From positions 1-64,000 of the forward strand of contig PABP01000005.1 in NCBI GenBank assembly GCA_002699585.1: a DNA stretch of 64,000 bases, given 5' to 3'. The stretch is from Anaerolineaceae bacterium (GTDB lineage Bacteria > Chloroflexota > Anaerolineae > Aggregatilineales > Phototrophicaceae). The stretch's first letter is position 1. The number at the start of each line of letters is the position of its first letter. The notes beneath the pieces are model-generated. The model saw nothing but the letters and a program-made list of their open reading frames with translations, had not been told where the DNA came from and ran no database searches. A program made the position numbers and the translations under genes. This document shows, in pieces, positions 26,734 through 35,521 of the stretch.

Positions 26734-27501
26734 ATGAGCGAAACCAGCCAATCTGAACGCGCCAGCCTCATCAAGTGGATCGGTACGCCGCAAATGCCGC
26801 CGCCCTGGTCGCTGGTGGATGCCGGGTTGGCGCTCGGTGCCCTGCTGCTGACAATGACGATTGTCGCGACCAGTATCGCTGTCGGGGTAACGGGTGGCCT
26901 CACCAATACGCCCCCTCAGCAAAGCGCCCTCATCCTGGGCTGGGCCATCGCCAGCCTGATTACGGCGGCTTTTGTGCTGATCCGCTGGCGGCGCACCAAT
27001 GACATGTGGCAGGCGCTGCGCATCGTGCGGCCCCGCATGGCCCTGCCGCTCATCTTCCTCATGGGTGTGGCGGCGGCCCTGACCGTCGATGTCATTGCGG
27101 GGTTACTGAACGGCACGTTTCTCCCGGTGGCGGCCCTGTACGGCCTCAGCGGTGATGCCAGTAACGAATGGTTGCTAGCGGCCATCTTCCTGGTGATTGC
27201 CCAACCGCTGGCGGAATCGCTGGTGTTCTTCGGCGTGGTGCAAGCACGGCTCCGGGCAAGTATCGGCCCCTGGGCGGGCTATTTGGGAACCGTTCTGCTA
27301 TTTGCGATGTTCCATGCGCTAGTATTCGGCACACAGCTCCCGGAGGGCGCATCGCTGTGGTACGGCGTCATCTACCCGGCACTGATCGGCCTATTTTTAG
27401 GGGCATTGCGCATCCGGTCTGGATCTACTTTAGCGGTTATCATAGCCTATGCTGCCATCGGCCTTACGGGCATTTTTTCGGGCCTGGCCATCATCGGATA
27501 A
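26734..27501 (+). CDS. CPBP/Abi-type membrane protein with reduced active site
   Basis: The 255-residue protein has about eight membrane helices. Its second half matches the CPBP (Rce1-like) family: AESLVFFGVVQARLR stands for motif 1 and FAMFHALVF for motif 2 (F-x3-H). Active members have two adjacent Glu and an Arg in motif 1 (EExxFRG form); here the second Glu is Ser and the Arg is Phe, so protease activity is doubtful. No partner gene; the MFS gene follows on the same strand after 150 bases. Confidence 0.65.
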   Translation: MSETSQSERASLIKWIGTPQMPPPWSLVDAGLALGALLLTMTIVATSIAVGVTGGLTNTPPQQSALILGWAIASLITAAFVLIRWRRTNDMWQALRIVRPRMALPLIFLMGVAAALTVDVIAGLLNGTFLPVAALYGLSGDASNEWLLAAIFLVIAQPLAESLVFFGVVQARLRASIGPWAGYLGTVLLFAMFHALVFGTQLPEGASLWYGVIYPALIGLFLGALRIRSGSTLAVIIAYAAIGLTGIFSGLAIIG

Positions 27502-27653
27502 GCCCTTAAAAATCATCACCATTCCTTAAACTTTTACTAGGCAAACATTAAGGTTACTTCCGAACAAAACGGACGTATACTACGCGGATTGTATTTATCA
27601 CCCGCCCGCTTCTGCTGGCTACTGGTCACTTGTGACCGCTCATGAGGGAATGC

Positions 27654-28898
27654 ATGTCCGCCACACTCACGAACCCCGCCGTTGACCGTACAACAAACGC
27701 TAATTTCCATCATCTGGTGATGGATGTCGCCTGGTTCGGCCTGGCCCTGGCCGCTTCATCACGCTTCGCACAGTTCTATGCTATCCGTCTGGGTGCCACA
27801 CCGATTGAGTTGGGTTGGTTAGCCGCATTGCCCTCGCTGGTGCTGATGTTCGCCACGATGATCGCCCCCTGGTGGCGCGGTCGCTATGACAGCAGCGTCA
27901 ATGCCGTCTGGTTACCGGGTGCCACTTTCCGGCTGATTTTCCTGCTGCCCGCTTTTGCGCCCATGCTGCCGGAGGGATTTCGCGTTCCCTGGCTGATTCT
28001 GAGTGCATCCCTGCCTGCTGTAGCGCAAGGCATTGCATCAGTGCTGTTCATTGTGGCCATGCGTGAATCGCTGCTGCCTGAGCAACTGACACGTAACTTC
28101 GCCCGCCGTGCCATCTGGATGAACATCACCGTCACCATTGGCGTGGTTGGCTTCGGCTTTATGCTGGAAGAACTGCCCTTCCCCTTTAACTATCAGGTGA
28201 TGTACGTGATGGCCTTCGCTTTCTCGATGGTCAGCCAGTGGCATATCACCAAGCTGCGGCCCATCGTCCCGGCCCAAAAGCCCAAGCGTCAGCCCTATGA
28301 TCTGATGAAACGCCTGCGCGATCCCAAGTTCCAATCGGTGGCACTGGTGACGATGGCGACTTATGTGGGCTTCATGGCCATTGTCGCGGTCATCCCGCTG
28401 CACCTGGAAGCGAACCTGGGTGCGACAGAAGGCTTCATGGCCATCTACGGCGTGTTCGAGCTAATGACTGCCGCTTTTGCTGCCTCCCGCACCGAATGGC
28501 TGGTCCGGCGGCTGGGAAATCGCAAAGTCGCGGCCCTGGGCATGGTCGGCACGGCATTAGCCGCTCTTATCTTTGGCATTGCGCCCAATATGTGGTTCAC
28601 CTTGCCTGCAGCAGCGCTCTCCGGGGCTGCCTGGACCTTCGCCTCAATTGCGGTGTTGGGCTTCTTTGCTGATCGTACAGAAGCAGAAGACGTGGGAGCG
28701 GCAGGTATCTTCCATCAGATCCTGTTCGCGGCCATGTTCATTGGCCCGATGCTGGGTAATGGGCTGGTATCACTAGGCATACCGATTGCGGGTGTGGTCG
28801 TGGTGGGTTTTGGTATCCGGCTGATAGCCGCCTTCATCACCGACCGCGGCTTATCGCTGTTCGGCCAGAAGCGTATCGAACCGATCAAAAACAGCTAG
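27654..28898 (+). CDS. Major facilitator superfamily transporter
   Basis: The ATG at 27654 (MSATLTNPAVDR) follows GAGGG closely; 414 residues. Twelve membrane helices in two halves with a long middle loop (RPIVPAQKPKRQPYDLMKRLRD) are seen, and the second half begins with FQSVALVTMATYVGFMAIVAVIPLHLEANLG. The set of charged residues after helix 2 is reduced. Substrate unknown. It converges with the glycosyltransferase pair, whose last gene ends two bases away. Confidence 0.88.
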   Translation: MSATLTNPAVDRTTNANFHHLVMDVAWFGLALAASSRFAQFYAIRLGATPIELGWLAALPSLVLMFATMIAPWWRGRYDSSVNAVWLPGATFRLIFLLPAFAPMLPEGFRVPWLILSASLPAVAQGIASVLFIVAMRESLLPEQLTRNFARRAIWMNITVTIGVVGFGFMLEELPFPFNYQVMYVMAFAFSMVSQWHITKLRPIVPAQKPKRQPYDLMKRLRDPKFQSVALVTMATYVGFMAIVAVIPLHLEANLGATEGFMAIYGVFELMTAAFAASRTEWLVRRLGNRKVAALGMVGTALAALIFGIAPNMWFTLPAAALSGAAWTFASIAVLGFFADRTEAEDVGAAGIFHQILFAAMFIGPMLGNGLVSLGIPIAGVVVVGFGIRLIAAFITDRGLSLFGQKRIEPIKNS

Positions 28899-28899
28899 G

Positions 28900-29973
28900 T
28901 TAAGCATCGTCCGGTAGTTCGCCGGACCGCAACACAGAAATCACTTTTTTGGCCAGTTGCTGCAAACTGTGGTGGGCGACCACCCCCGCGCGTAGCTGCT
29001 GGCCGATTTGTTGTCGCTGCAAAGGTGTCAGGGCGAGCAGGGTCGTCAGATGTTGACGCAGCTCTTCGGTGGCATCCGGCGCGCTGATATGCAGCAGCAT
29101 ACGCTGCGGCCCGGTCAGGTCAGCGAAGGCGTCATTGCTGACGAGGGTCGGTAGACCACAGGCCATAGCTTCCAAAGCGGCTTTATCGAATAGTCCCGGC
29201 GGGCTGAGGTTGATAGCCAGTGTTGCGTTCTGGTACCAATTCCGAACCTGTTCCGGCGTTTGCCGCCCGGTGAAGGTCACACGCTCAGTCATGCCGAGTT
29301 CAACCGCTAACTGCTTGAGTTCCTCGCGGTAGTCGGTGCTGTAGCCCTCGGCAGTATCCCCAACCAGCACAACCTCACAATCAAGAGTAGCAGCGGCATT
29401 CAACAAAATGTGCTGGTTCTTGATGGGCGTCAGGCGGGCGACCTGCACCACACGCGGCGGCTTATCATGAGCCTGGGCAGGTGGCACAAAAAAATCGGTG
29501 TCGATACCATGCCCCAGGGGACGCAATTTGTCGGTGTCATAGGGGAAGCTGCTGGCGACTGCGCTGATGACGCGATGGCTGGCAGCAGTCGCCAAGCGCA
29601 GGGTGGTCGAGCGCTGGCGGTGCGTGTACCAGGTCGTGATAGGGATACCGCGCAGCAGCGGCGCACCCATGACAGCGAACAAGGGCATCATATGGGCGAA
29701 GCAGGCATCGTACTCGCGCTCTGAGCGTAAATTACGCAGGATGCGGTAAAATTCAACGGCACGGCGAGGCTCACTGTAGCCCAATTCGCGGCCCACAGAA
29801 AACACGCGCACGTTATCGGCCACAGCCAATCGGCCAACCTGCATAGTCACCACGTCGATGTACTCACAATAGGGCGCAAGCTCGTTGATCCAATCGGTGG
29901 TGAAGGCCAGCACCAGATGGTCGGCATCGGTGACAAGGTTGAACAAGAGCAACCGCAGCGGTTTTTCGGCCAT
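28900..29973 (-). CDS. Glycosyltransferase family 4-type
   Basis: The 357-residue protein has the two-Rossmann GT-B layout: an N-terminal acceptor domain and a C-terminal donor domain with VVQVARLTPIKNQHILLNAA, VTFTGRQTPEQVRNWYQNAT and the ending motif SPPGLFDKAALEAMACGLPTLV. The Glu in KAALEAMACG is the donor-binding residue typical of GT4. It is translated right after the gene at 29975-31144 (one base between stop and start), so they form an operon and probably act in the same surface-glycan step. Confidence 0.9.
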   Translation of the reverse strand: MAEKPLRLLLFNLVTDADHLVLAFTTDWINELAPYCEYIDVVTMQVGRLAVADNVRVFSVGRELGYSEPRRAVEFYRILRNLRSEREYDACFAHMMPLFAVMGAPLLRGIPITTWYTHRQRSTTLRLATAASHRVISAVASSFPYDTDKLRPLGHGIDTDFFVPPAQAHDKPPRVVQVARLTPIKNQHILLNAAATLDCEVVLVGDTAEGYSTDYREELKQLAVELGMTERVTFTGRQTPEQVRNWYQNATLAINLSPPGLFDKAALEAMACGLPTLVSNDAFADLTGPQRMLLHISAPDATEELRQHLTTLLALTPLQRQQIGQQLRAGVVAHHSLQQLAKKVISVLRSGELPDDA

Positions 29974-29974
29974 G

Positions 29975-31144
29975 TTAATCGCGTTCTGCTAAAGCGAATA
30001 AATCTCTGTAGCCTGTGACGAAGGTCTGCGTCGAGAAGAAGGCGCTGGCACGGGCCAGGGCATCCGCACCCATGATGGTGACATCCTGCGCGTAGATATT
30101 TTGCAACGCTTTTAGCAACGCAGGCACGTCCTCCGGCGGGACGAGATAGCCATGCTCACCATCAACCACAATATCGGGAATGCCGCTGACAGTGGTGGCG
30201 ATGACGGGCAACCCGGCCAACATAGCCTCAACAATCACGCGCGGCAAGCCCTCAGACAGCGATGGCAGTACCAGTGCACGCGCCTCAGCAAAACGCTGGC
30301 CCAATTCCGCTTGTGATAAGCCACCTGCGAATTCGACCCATTCGGCGATGCCCAACCGCTGCGCCTGCTGCTGGAGTTCAGCGGCGTAGGTCGGGTTATC
30401 CGGCGGGCCAGCGATGACCAACTGGGCCTGCGGCTGGTCCAACTGGGCGAAGGCTTCTAATAGATGGTGAATCCCCTTGCGCGGAATCAGGACGCCGGCG
30501 TAGATGAGCGTCTGTGACGCATTGAGGGGCTTCGGTCGCGGCACGCTGGCGAAGCTGGTGACATCGACCCAGGCCATAAACGTATGCTGCGGTGTTTCCG
30601 GGACATACTGCTGGAGTTGCTCGGCGGCGCTGCTGCTGACCGGACGCAAGGCATCAGCATGATGTAGGGCATAGCTTGATAACATGTGCATCACGCGACG
30701 ATAGAGGCCCTTGGCACCGACATCACGCTGCATAAAGAGCGCCTCTTCAAAGTCGTTGTGACTTTCGATCACCAGCCGCACTTTTCGCCCGAACAGGCCC
30801 ACGACTTGCTTGACGAACGCCCCAATCGCGCCTTCAAACGGACTCTGGGCGAGCAACAGGCTGCAATCATGGCGCAGGGTCAGGTAGAGCGCGAGGATGG
30901 TCCCCAAGGTGAAAATCACAAGGTAGCGCAAAAGCGCGATGGATGGTTTGGGCAGCAGGTAAAAGCGCACATGCTGCTCAAAATAGTCTGGTCGCCAGCC
31001 TTCTGCAAAGCCGATGACGTAGATCGGTCGTTGCAGACCGTCCGCGAGCGCTCGCCATTTGCGCGATAAATTATCCGGCAGCGGGGTACGGTAGCGCGTG
31101 CTGCTGATCCATAGGATGGGTGTTGCTTCGTTCTTTTTCGACAT
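29975..31144 (-). CDS. Glycosyltransferase family 4-type
   Basis: I take the ATG at 31144 (MSKKNEATPILWISS); an in-frame GTG 21 codons upstream would add a sequence with no clear ribosome site. The 389-residue GT-B protein has a hydrophobic helix at about 75-95 (LLRYLVIFTLGTILALYLTL) that may bind the membrane. It has the donor domain motifs LIYAGVLIPRKGIHHLLEAF, VEFAGGLSQAELGQRFAEA and SLSEGLPRVIVEAMLAGLPV with the conserved Glu. It heads the two-gene operon. Confidence 0.88.
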   Translation of the reverse strand: MSKKNEATPILWISSTRYRTPLPDNLSRKWRALADGLQRPIYVIGFAEGWRPDYFEQHVRFYLLPKPSIALLRYLVIFTLGTILALYLTLRHDCSLLLAQSPFEGAIGAFVKQVVGLFGRKVRLVIESHNDFEEALFMQRDVGAKGLYRRVMHMLSSYALHHADALRPVSSSAAEQLQQYVPETPQHTFMAWVDVTSFASVPRPKPLNASQTLIYAGVLIPRKGIHHLLEAFAQLDQPQAQLVIAGPPDNPTYAAELQQQAQRLGIAEWVEFAGGLSQAELGQRFAEARALVLPSLSEGLPRVIVEAMLAGLPVIATTVSGIPDIVVDGEHGYLVPPEDVPALLKALQNIYAQDVTIMGADALARASAFFSTQTFVTGYRDLFALAERD

Positions 31145-31298
31145 GGGCACAGCATAGCAGGCCACGACCTTTCCGGCTAGATGAGGCTGGTCATAGGCAA
31201 GTAACACAGGTAACGCCGTTCACAGAGGCGTCATTTTTCTGTAAACTTTTCGTGTTAATCCGTAGATAATCGGTATAGTTGTTTATCTGTACAAAAAT

Positions 31299-31350
31299 AG
31301 ACCCCTCCCCTGTATCCCCTCCCCGAAGGAGAGGGGACGCTGATTAGCCT
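31299..31350. repeat. Half copy of a dispersed hairpin repeat
   Basis: The stretch starting AGACCCC and containing tcccctccccgaaggagagg, then GCTGATTAGC, matches the reverse complement of 57610-57675 except for a deletion of about 18 bases between the hairpin and GCTGATTAGC. Shared ends with an internal deletion mark two copies of one element. Confidence 0.75.
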
Positions 31351-31421
31351 GAATAGCTGCAAAAAGGGCCTAAGGATGGGAGTCTAAAACATCTGTCGTT
31401 TGCTGAGAGCCACTGAACCTG

Positions 31422-33296
31422 ATGACCACTGCCCCACAATCGACCTTGCCACCCAACACCTTTGAACCCGAAGACGCCGGTGTACTCGCCTGGATGCTAC
31501 GCAGTTTGCTCCTCTTATTCCTGGGCAGCTTGCTGCTGGGCGGCTTGCTGTTCGGGGCGGTGATGGCCTTCTTATCGCAACATAGCGAGCGCATCTATCC
31601 CGGTATTTCTGTGGGGTCGATCAGCGTCAGCGGCATGACCCAGCCAGAAGCCGAAGCCGCCATTCAGGATGCTTTTTTGTACGGTGACGAGACCATTTTC
31701 ACGTTCCGAGATAGGGACAATGCATGGCAGTACAGCGCCGCCGAGTTAGGTATTGGACTGGATGTCGAGGGCACGGTCGCGCAGGCGTGGGCTATCGGCC
31801 ATTCACAAAATGCCGTTAACGACCTGATGCAAGCCGCTAATGCCTGGTTCAGTGGAGCGAGCATCGCGCCGATCATCACCTATGATCAGAATATGGCTCT
31901 GGCCGCACTCCAGACGATCAGCAGTGAAATCAACCAGGGCTTGGAAACGCCCTCACTGGCGATCAACGGCACGGAAGTCGTTGTGCATGAGGGGCAGGCA
32001 GGGCGCGCGATGGACATCAACAGCACCCTGGCCGCGCTGGAAAACGATCTGATCACGCTGCAACCGGGCGGGGAAATTCCGATAGCAATTATGGAGGCCT
32101 CGCCGGATGCTACCAGCCTGACCGAAGCCGCCGCTATGATCCGCACGGCGCTGAGTGGGCCGATTACGCTAACATCCGTGGATGATCAGGGCAACAGCCT
32201 GGGGCCGTGGACGGTCAGTGTGGAACAAATTGCGTCGTTGCTGGTGGTCGAGCAGGTGGTCAATGACGATGGCACCACGACCTATGATGTCAACATTGAT
32301 ATGGCCGCGTTCGCGGATTCGGTGGCTTCGCTGGCACCGGGGCTGATTACCGCACCGCGCAATGGCCGCTTCCACTTTGACCCGGTCAGCCGGACGCTGG
32401 AAGTCATTCAGCCATCGGCCAGTGGGCGCGAATTAAATGTTGAGCAGACATTGGCTCGCTTGCAAGCGGCGGTCTTTGAGCCAGAACAGCGGGTGGTGCC
32501 GATGGCCTTTAACTTCATATTGCCGAGCTTCCACAATCAGGTGACGGCAGCCGAGTTAGACATCACCGAATTAGTCGCAGAAAGCACCTCGTACTTCACT
32601 GGCAGCAGCGCAAACCGCCGTACCAACATCGCCGTGACTTCCAGCAAACTCGATGGCGTGATTATCGCACCGGGGCAGGAGTTCACGTTCAACGGCCTAA
32701 TTGGTGAAATTAGCGAGGAGAATGGCTTCGTCGAGGGCAAGGTCATCTTCGGTGGGCGCACGACATCGGGCCTTGGCGGCGGCGTGTGTCAGGTGAGCAC
32801 GACCGCTTTCCGGGCAGCCTTTACAGGCGGCTTTGCCATCACAGAGCGCAATTCGCACGGGTACCGTGTCGGCTACTACGAGTTGAACAACCAGCCACCG
32901 GGGTTGGACGCCGCCATCTGGCAGCCAGAGCGCGACTTCCGCTTCCAGAACAACACGCCCTATCACATCCTGATTGAGACTTCTATTTTCCCGGATCAGA
33001 ATGCGCTGCAATTCCGTTTTTATAGCACGCGCTACTTCCAGGTGGAAGTTGACGAGCCAATTGTCAAGAACATCGAACCCGCGCTGCCGACCCTCTATGA
33101 AGTGAATTCCGATTTGCAGCCCGGGCAGGCTGTCCAGGTGGATTACAGCGCAGATGGGGCCGATGTCACCGTGTATCGGCGCGTGTATGACCTGAGCGGC
33201 GAACTCATGATGGAAGACTATGCTTATACGCATTATCTGCCCTGGGCGGCTATCTTCGAAGTGGCCCCAGGCGACAGCCGATTGAGGAGTTCATGA
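31422..33296 (+). CDS. VanW-family protein with peptidoglycan-binding-like repeats
   Basis: The 624-residue protein has a single N-terminal membrane helix (about 27-52) and a long outer part. Two copies of a YoaR/PG-binding-4 type domain (about 60-190 and 220-370, first one starting ISVGSISVSGMTQPEAEAAI) come before the VanW domain at about 395-545. The latter has the family hallmarks RRTNIAVTSSKLDGVIIAPG, FGGRTTSGLGGGVCQVST and ERNSHGYRVGYY. VanW proteins occur in glycopeptide-resistance clusters and widely elsewhere; the molecular role is not known. It is coupled by a four-base overlap to the membrane gene downstream. Confidence 0.9.
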   Translation: MTTAPQSTLPPNTFEPEDAGVLAWMLRSLLLLFLGSLLLGGLLFGAVMAFLSQHSERIYPGISVGSISVSGMTQPEAEAAIQDAFLYGDETIFTFRDRDNAWQYSAAELGIGLDVEGTVAQAWAIGHSQNAVNDLMQAANAWFSGASIAPIITYDQNMALAALQTISSEINQGLETPSLAINGTEVVVHEGQAGRAMDINSTLAALENDLITLQPGGEIPIAIMEASPDATSLTEAAAMIRTALSGPITLTSVDDQGNSLGPWTVSVEQIASLLVVEQVVNDDGTTTYDVNIDMAAFADSVASLAPGLITAPRNGRFHFDPVSRTLEVIQPSASGRELNVEQTLARLQAAVFEPEQRVVPMAFNFILPSFHNQVTAAELDITELVAESTSYFTGSSANRRTNIAVTSSKLDGVIIAPGQEFTFNGLIGEISEENGFVEGKVIFGGRTTSGLGGGVCQVSTTAFRAAFTGGFAITERNSHGYRVGYYELNNQPPGLDAAIWQPERDFRFQNNTPYHILIETSIFPDQNALQFRFYSTRYFQVEVDEPIVKNIEPALPTLYEVNSDLQPGQAVQVDYSADGADVTVYRRVYDLSGELMMEDYAYTHYLPWAAIFEVAPGDSRLRSS

Positions 33297-34312
33297 GCCA
33301 GGACACAAGCCAGCCCCTGCCCATCAGCGAGCGCGTGACGCCCTGGCTGCTGCGCGGCCTGCTGGCCTTGCTGCTGATGTTGGCCGTCGAAGTCCTCTTC
33401 TGGAACGATCCGGGTGGACGGGCGCTGGTTGAGTGGCCGATTTGGCTGGGAGGCTATCTAATACTGGCAACGATTGCACTCGATTTGCTGGTGCGTTATC
33501 GCGTGCGTGATGTATGGGGCGTGATGGTCGTCGTCGGCATCGTCTGTGTCCTGAACGGCCTGTTTCTCAATCCGCAATCAGCATTGGCTGAGGGGGCGCA
33601 ATCGCTGCTCTCACGGTCCCTGGGCGCTTACTGGTTCATCAGCCTGGAAATGATGGGCCTGTTCCTGGCGCTGATCGGTGGGCATAGCTGGAACAATCGT
33701 CGTCCGCTGCTGATCGGTGCGCTAGCGATAGGCTTCTTCTGGGCGGTGTGGGTCAAATGGTACCCAGCTTTTTTCCCCGGTGCTTATCGTGCTGTAACCA
33801 TCTATGAACTGTTCCAGACGCTGGCTCTGCTTGCCATCCCGACGCTGGTGCTAGCGGTCGTCGTGCGGCGGCGCTCTCTTTCAGTAGAACATTTAAGGAT
33901 TCCCTGGCAGGGTTATGCGGTCGCGGGACTGCTGGCTATGCTGTTGTTGATCTACCAGACGTTGCAAAACCGCTATGGGGACGCGGTCGGCATCTTGCTA
34001 TCGCTGATTGTGGTGGGCGTGCTGTGGACCATGCTCTGGTTCCGGGCGGAGACAAAAAAGCCACCGCTGCTGGCGCTCTACCTCGCCGCTGATCCAGTGC
34101 CTTTGGGGTGGCTTCTGCTGACGTTGGTCGCTTTCGTGGGGATGGCCGTACTGGGTTATGCGACCGATACGCTAGTCAACCTGCTGGGGTTCAACCAATT
34201 TACGCTGCTGAATCTGGTGTTTAGCCTGATCGGCGCGATCTGGATTCCGCTAGTAGCAGCGATAATTGGCATCCGCGGCATCACCCGGCAGATGCAAATG
34301 CGCGGCTATTGA
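33293..34312 (+). CDS. Polytopic membrane protein coupled to VanW gene
   Basis: The start codon overlaps the VanW stop (ATGA), so the two are made together. The 339-residue product has about ten membrane helices and no soluble domain. No family signature is recognised. The tight coupling suggests that it forms a complex with, or supplies the substrate for, the VanW protein in the cell envelope. Its end overlaps the convergent flavoprotein gene by seven bases. Confidence 0.7.
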   Translation: MSQDTSQPLPISERVTPWLLRGLLALLLMLAVEVLFWNDPGGRALVEWPIWLGGYLILATIALDLLVRYRVRDVWGVMVVVGIVCVLNGLFLNPQSALAEGAQSLLSRSLGAYWFISLEMMGLFLALIGGHSWNNRRPLLIGALAIGFFWAVWVKWYPAFFPGAYRAVTIYELFQTLALLAIPTLVLAVVVRRRSLSVEHLRIPWQGYAVAGLLAMLLLIYQTLQNRYGDAVGILLSLIVVGVLWTMLWFRAETKKPPLLALYLAADPVPLGWLLLTLVAFVGMAVLGYATDTLVNLLGFNQFTLLNLVFSLIGAIWIPLVAAIIGIRGITRQMQMRGY

Positions 34313-35214
34313 GTCGCAAAGACTTGTTGTGCTAACAAGGTGTTGATCCATGCCGCAGACCATGCGCCCTGGGCCGCCGCATACAATACCTGCTGCTTAG
34401 GAGATGCCATATCGCCCGCCGCATAAACCCTATCCACACTGGTTAATCCATTCCCATCGACTTTGACAAGTCCGTTCTCCGTAAATTCGCAGCCAAGTGT
34501 TGCTGGGAGGGCCGAGTGCTGCTGCTGGCGCGTAGCAACAAAAATAGCCTCACGCGGTAGATAGCTGCCACCCTCAAATTGGATGCCCTCTAAAATGCCA
34601 TCAGACGCCTTTACTTCAGCGATGGCAGTAGGAATGACACGGACGCCAATGTTTGCGAATTTCGATATATCCTCATCAGACGGAGGCATATTGGATTGTC
34701 CATTAGTGCAGATCACAATATCATCGCTGAGCGTATGCATTAAAGCAGCAAGATGCTCTGCATGATGCAGGTCAGCAAGTATGGCAATGGATTTGTCACG
34801 CGCTTCCCAACCATGGCAGTACGGGCAATGGAAAACCCCACGCCCCCATAATCGTTCAAGTCCCGCAATGGGTGGCAGTTCATCTCTGACACCCGTTGCA
34901 AGCAAAATATAGCTGGCTTCCACCTGTGCACCATCCGCGAGAAGGACCTCAAAATGATCGCCAAGCTTTTTGACATCCATCACTTCTTGCTGGCGAAGTT
35001 CAACAGTAGGATAGGGCTTTAGCTGATCGTGAGCGATTTGAAACATCTCTTGTGGGGCGATACCATCGCGCGTGAAAAAGCTGTGCACAGCCTGGGAGCG
35101 CGCATTACGCGGCTTGCCCGTATCACAAACCAGCACCTTGCGCTTGAATCGACCCAGAATCAACGCGGCACTTAAGCCAGCCGCACTCCCACCAACGATA
35201 ACCACATCAAACAT
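34306..35214 (-). CDS. Thioredoxin-reductase-like FAD/NAD(P) oxidoreductase
   Basis: The 302-residue protein has an FAD-binding Rossmann start (DVVIVGGSAAGLSAALILGR), a central NAD(P) domain with the redox pair in HCPYCHGWE (two Cys separated by Pro-Tyr), and the final FAD motif VYAAGDMASPKQQVLYAAAQG. It lacks the interface domain of larger disulfide reductases, so it is of the low-molecular-weight TrxB type. It may reduce a thioredoxin or a glutaredoxin-like partner; none is adjacent. Start at 35214. Confidence 0.9.
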   Translation of the reverse strand: MFDVVIVGGSAAGLSAALILGRFKRKVLVCDTGKPRNARSQAVHSFFTRDGIAPQEMFQIAHDQLKPYPTVELRQQEVMDVKKLGDHFEVLLADGAQVEASYILLATGVRDELPPIAGLERLWGRGVFHCPYCHGWEARDKSIAILADLHHAEHLAALMHTLSDDIVICTNGQSNMPPSDEDISKFANIGVRVIPTAIAEVKASDGILEGIQFEGGSYLPREAIFVATRQQQHSALPATLGCEFTENGLVKVDGNGLTSVDRVYAAGDMASPKQQVLYAAAQGAWSAAWINTLLAQQVFATQ

Positions 35215-35390
35215 TCGTACATCCCTCTACGCTATTTAAGAGATTTAAATGATACATAGTCTCATTTAATAGTCAAGCATGGGATTCCTGCTGCCCGGAC
35301 AGGCGACTCCCTGGCAAAGTGATTGTTTTAGGGTTGAAAACGGGGTGTTTTTTCATACAATGATGACATTGCCGTCACACCGCAATGGAT

Positions 35391-35463
35391 GGCTCCGTAG
35401 CTCAGTTGGCAGAGCACCTGACTTTTAATCAGAGTGTCGAAGGTTCGAGTCCTTCCGGAGTCA
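35391..35463 (+). tRNA. tRNA-Lys (anticodon UUU)
   Basis: Acceptor GGCTCCG/CGGAGTC, D stem GCTC/GAGC, anticodon loop CTTTTAA, T arm with GTTCGAGTC, discriminator A. The outermost anticodon-stem pair is a C-A mismatch. CCA is not encoded; a terminator follows. Confidence 0.95.
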
Positions 35464-35475
35464 CATATCAATAGC

Positions 35476-35505
35476 AACGCCCAGCCTCAAAGCTGGGCGT
35501 TTTCA
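35476..35505 (+). terminator. Terminator after tRNA-Lys
   Basis: AACGCCCAGC and GCTGGGCGTT pair around CTCAAA and are followed by TTTC. Confidence 0.85.
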
Positions 35506-35521
35506 TTTATGGCGTCGGATG

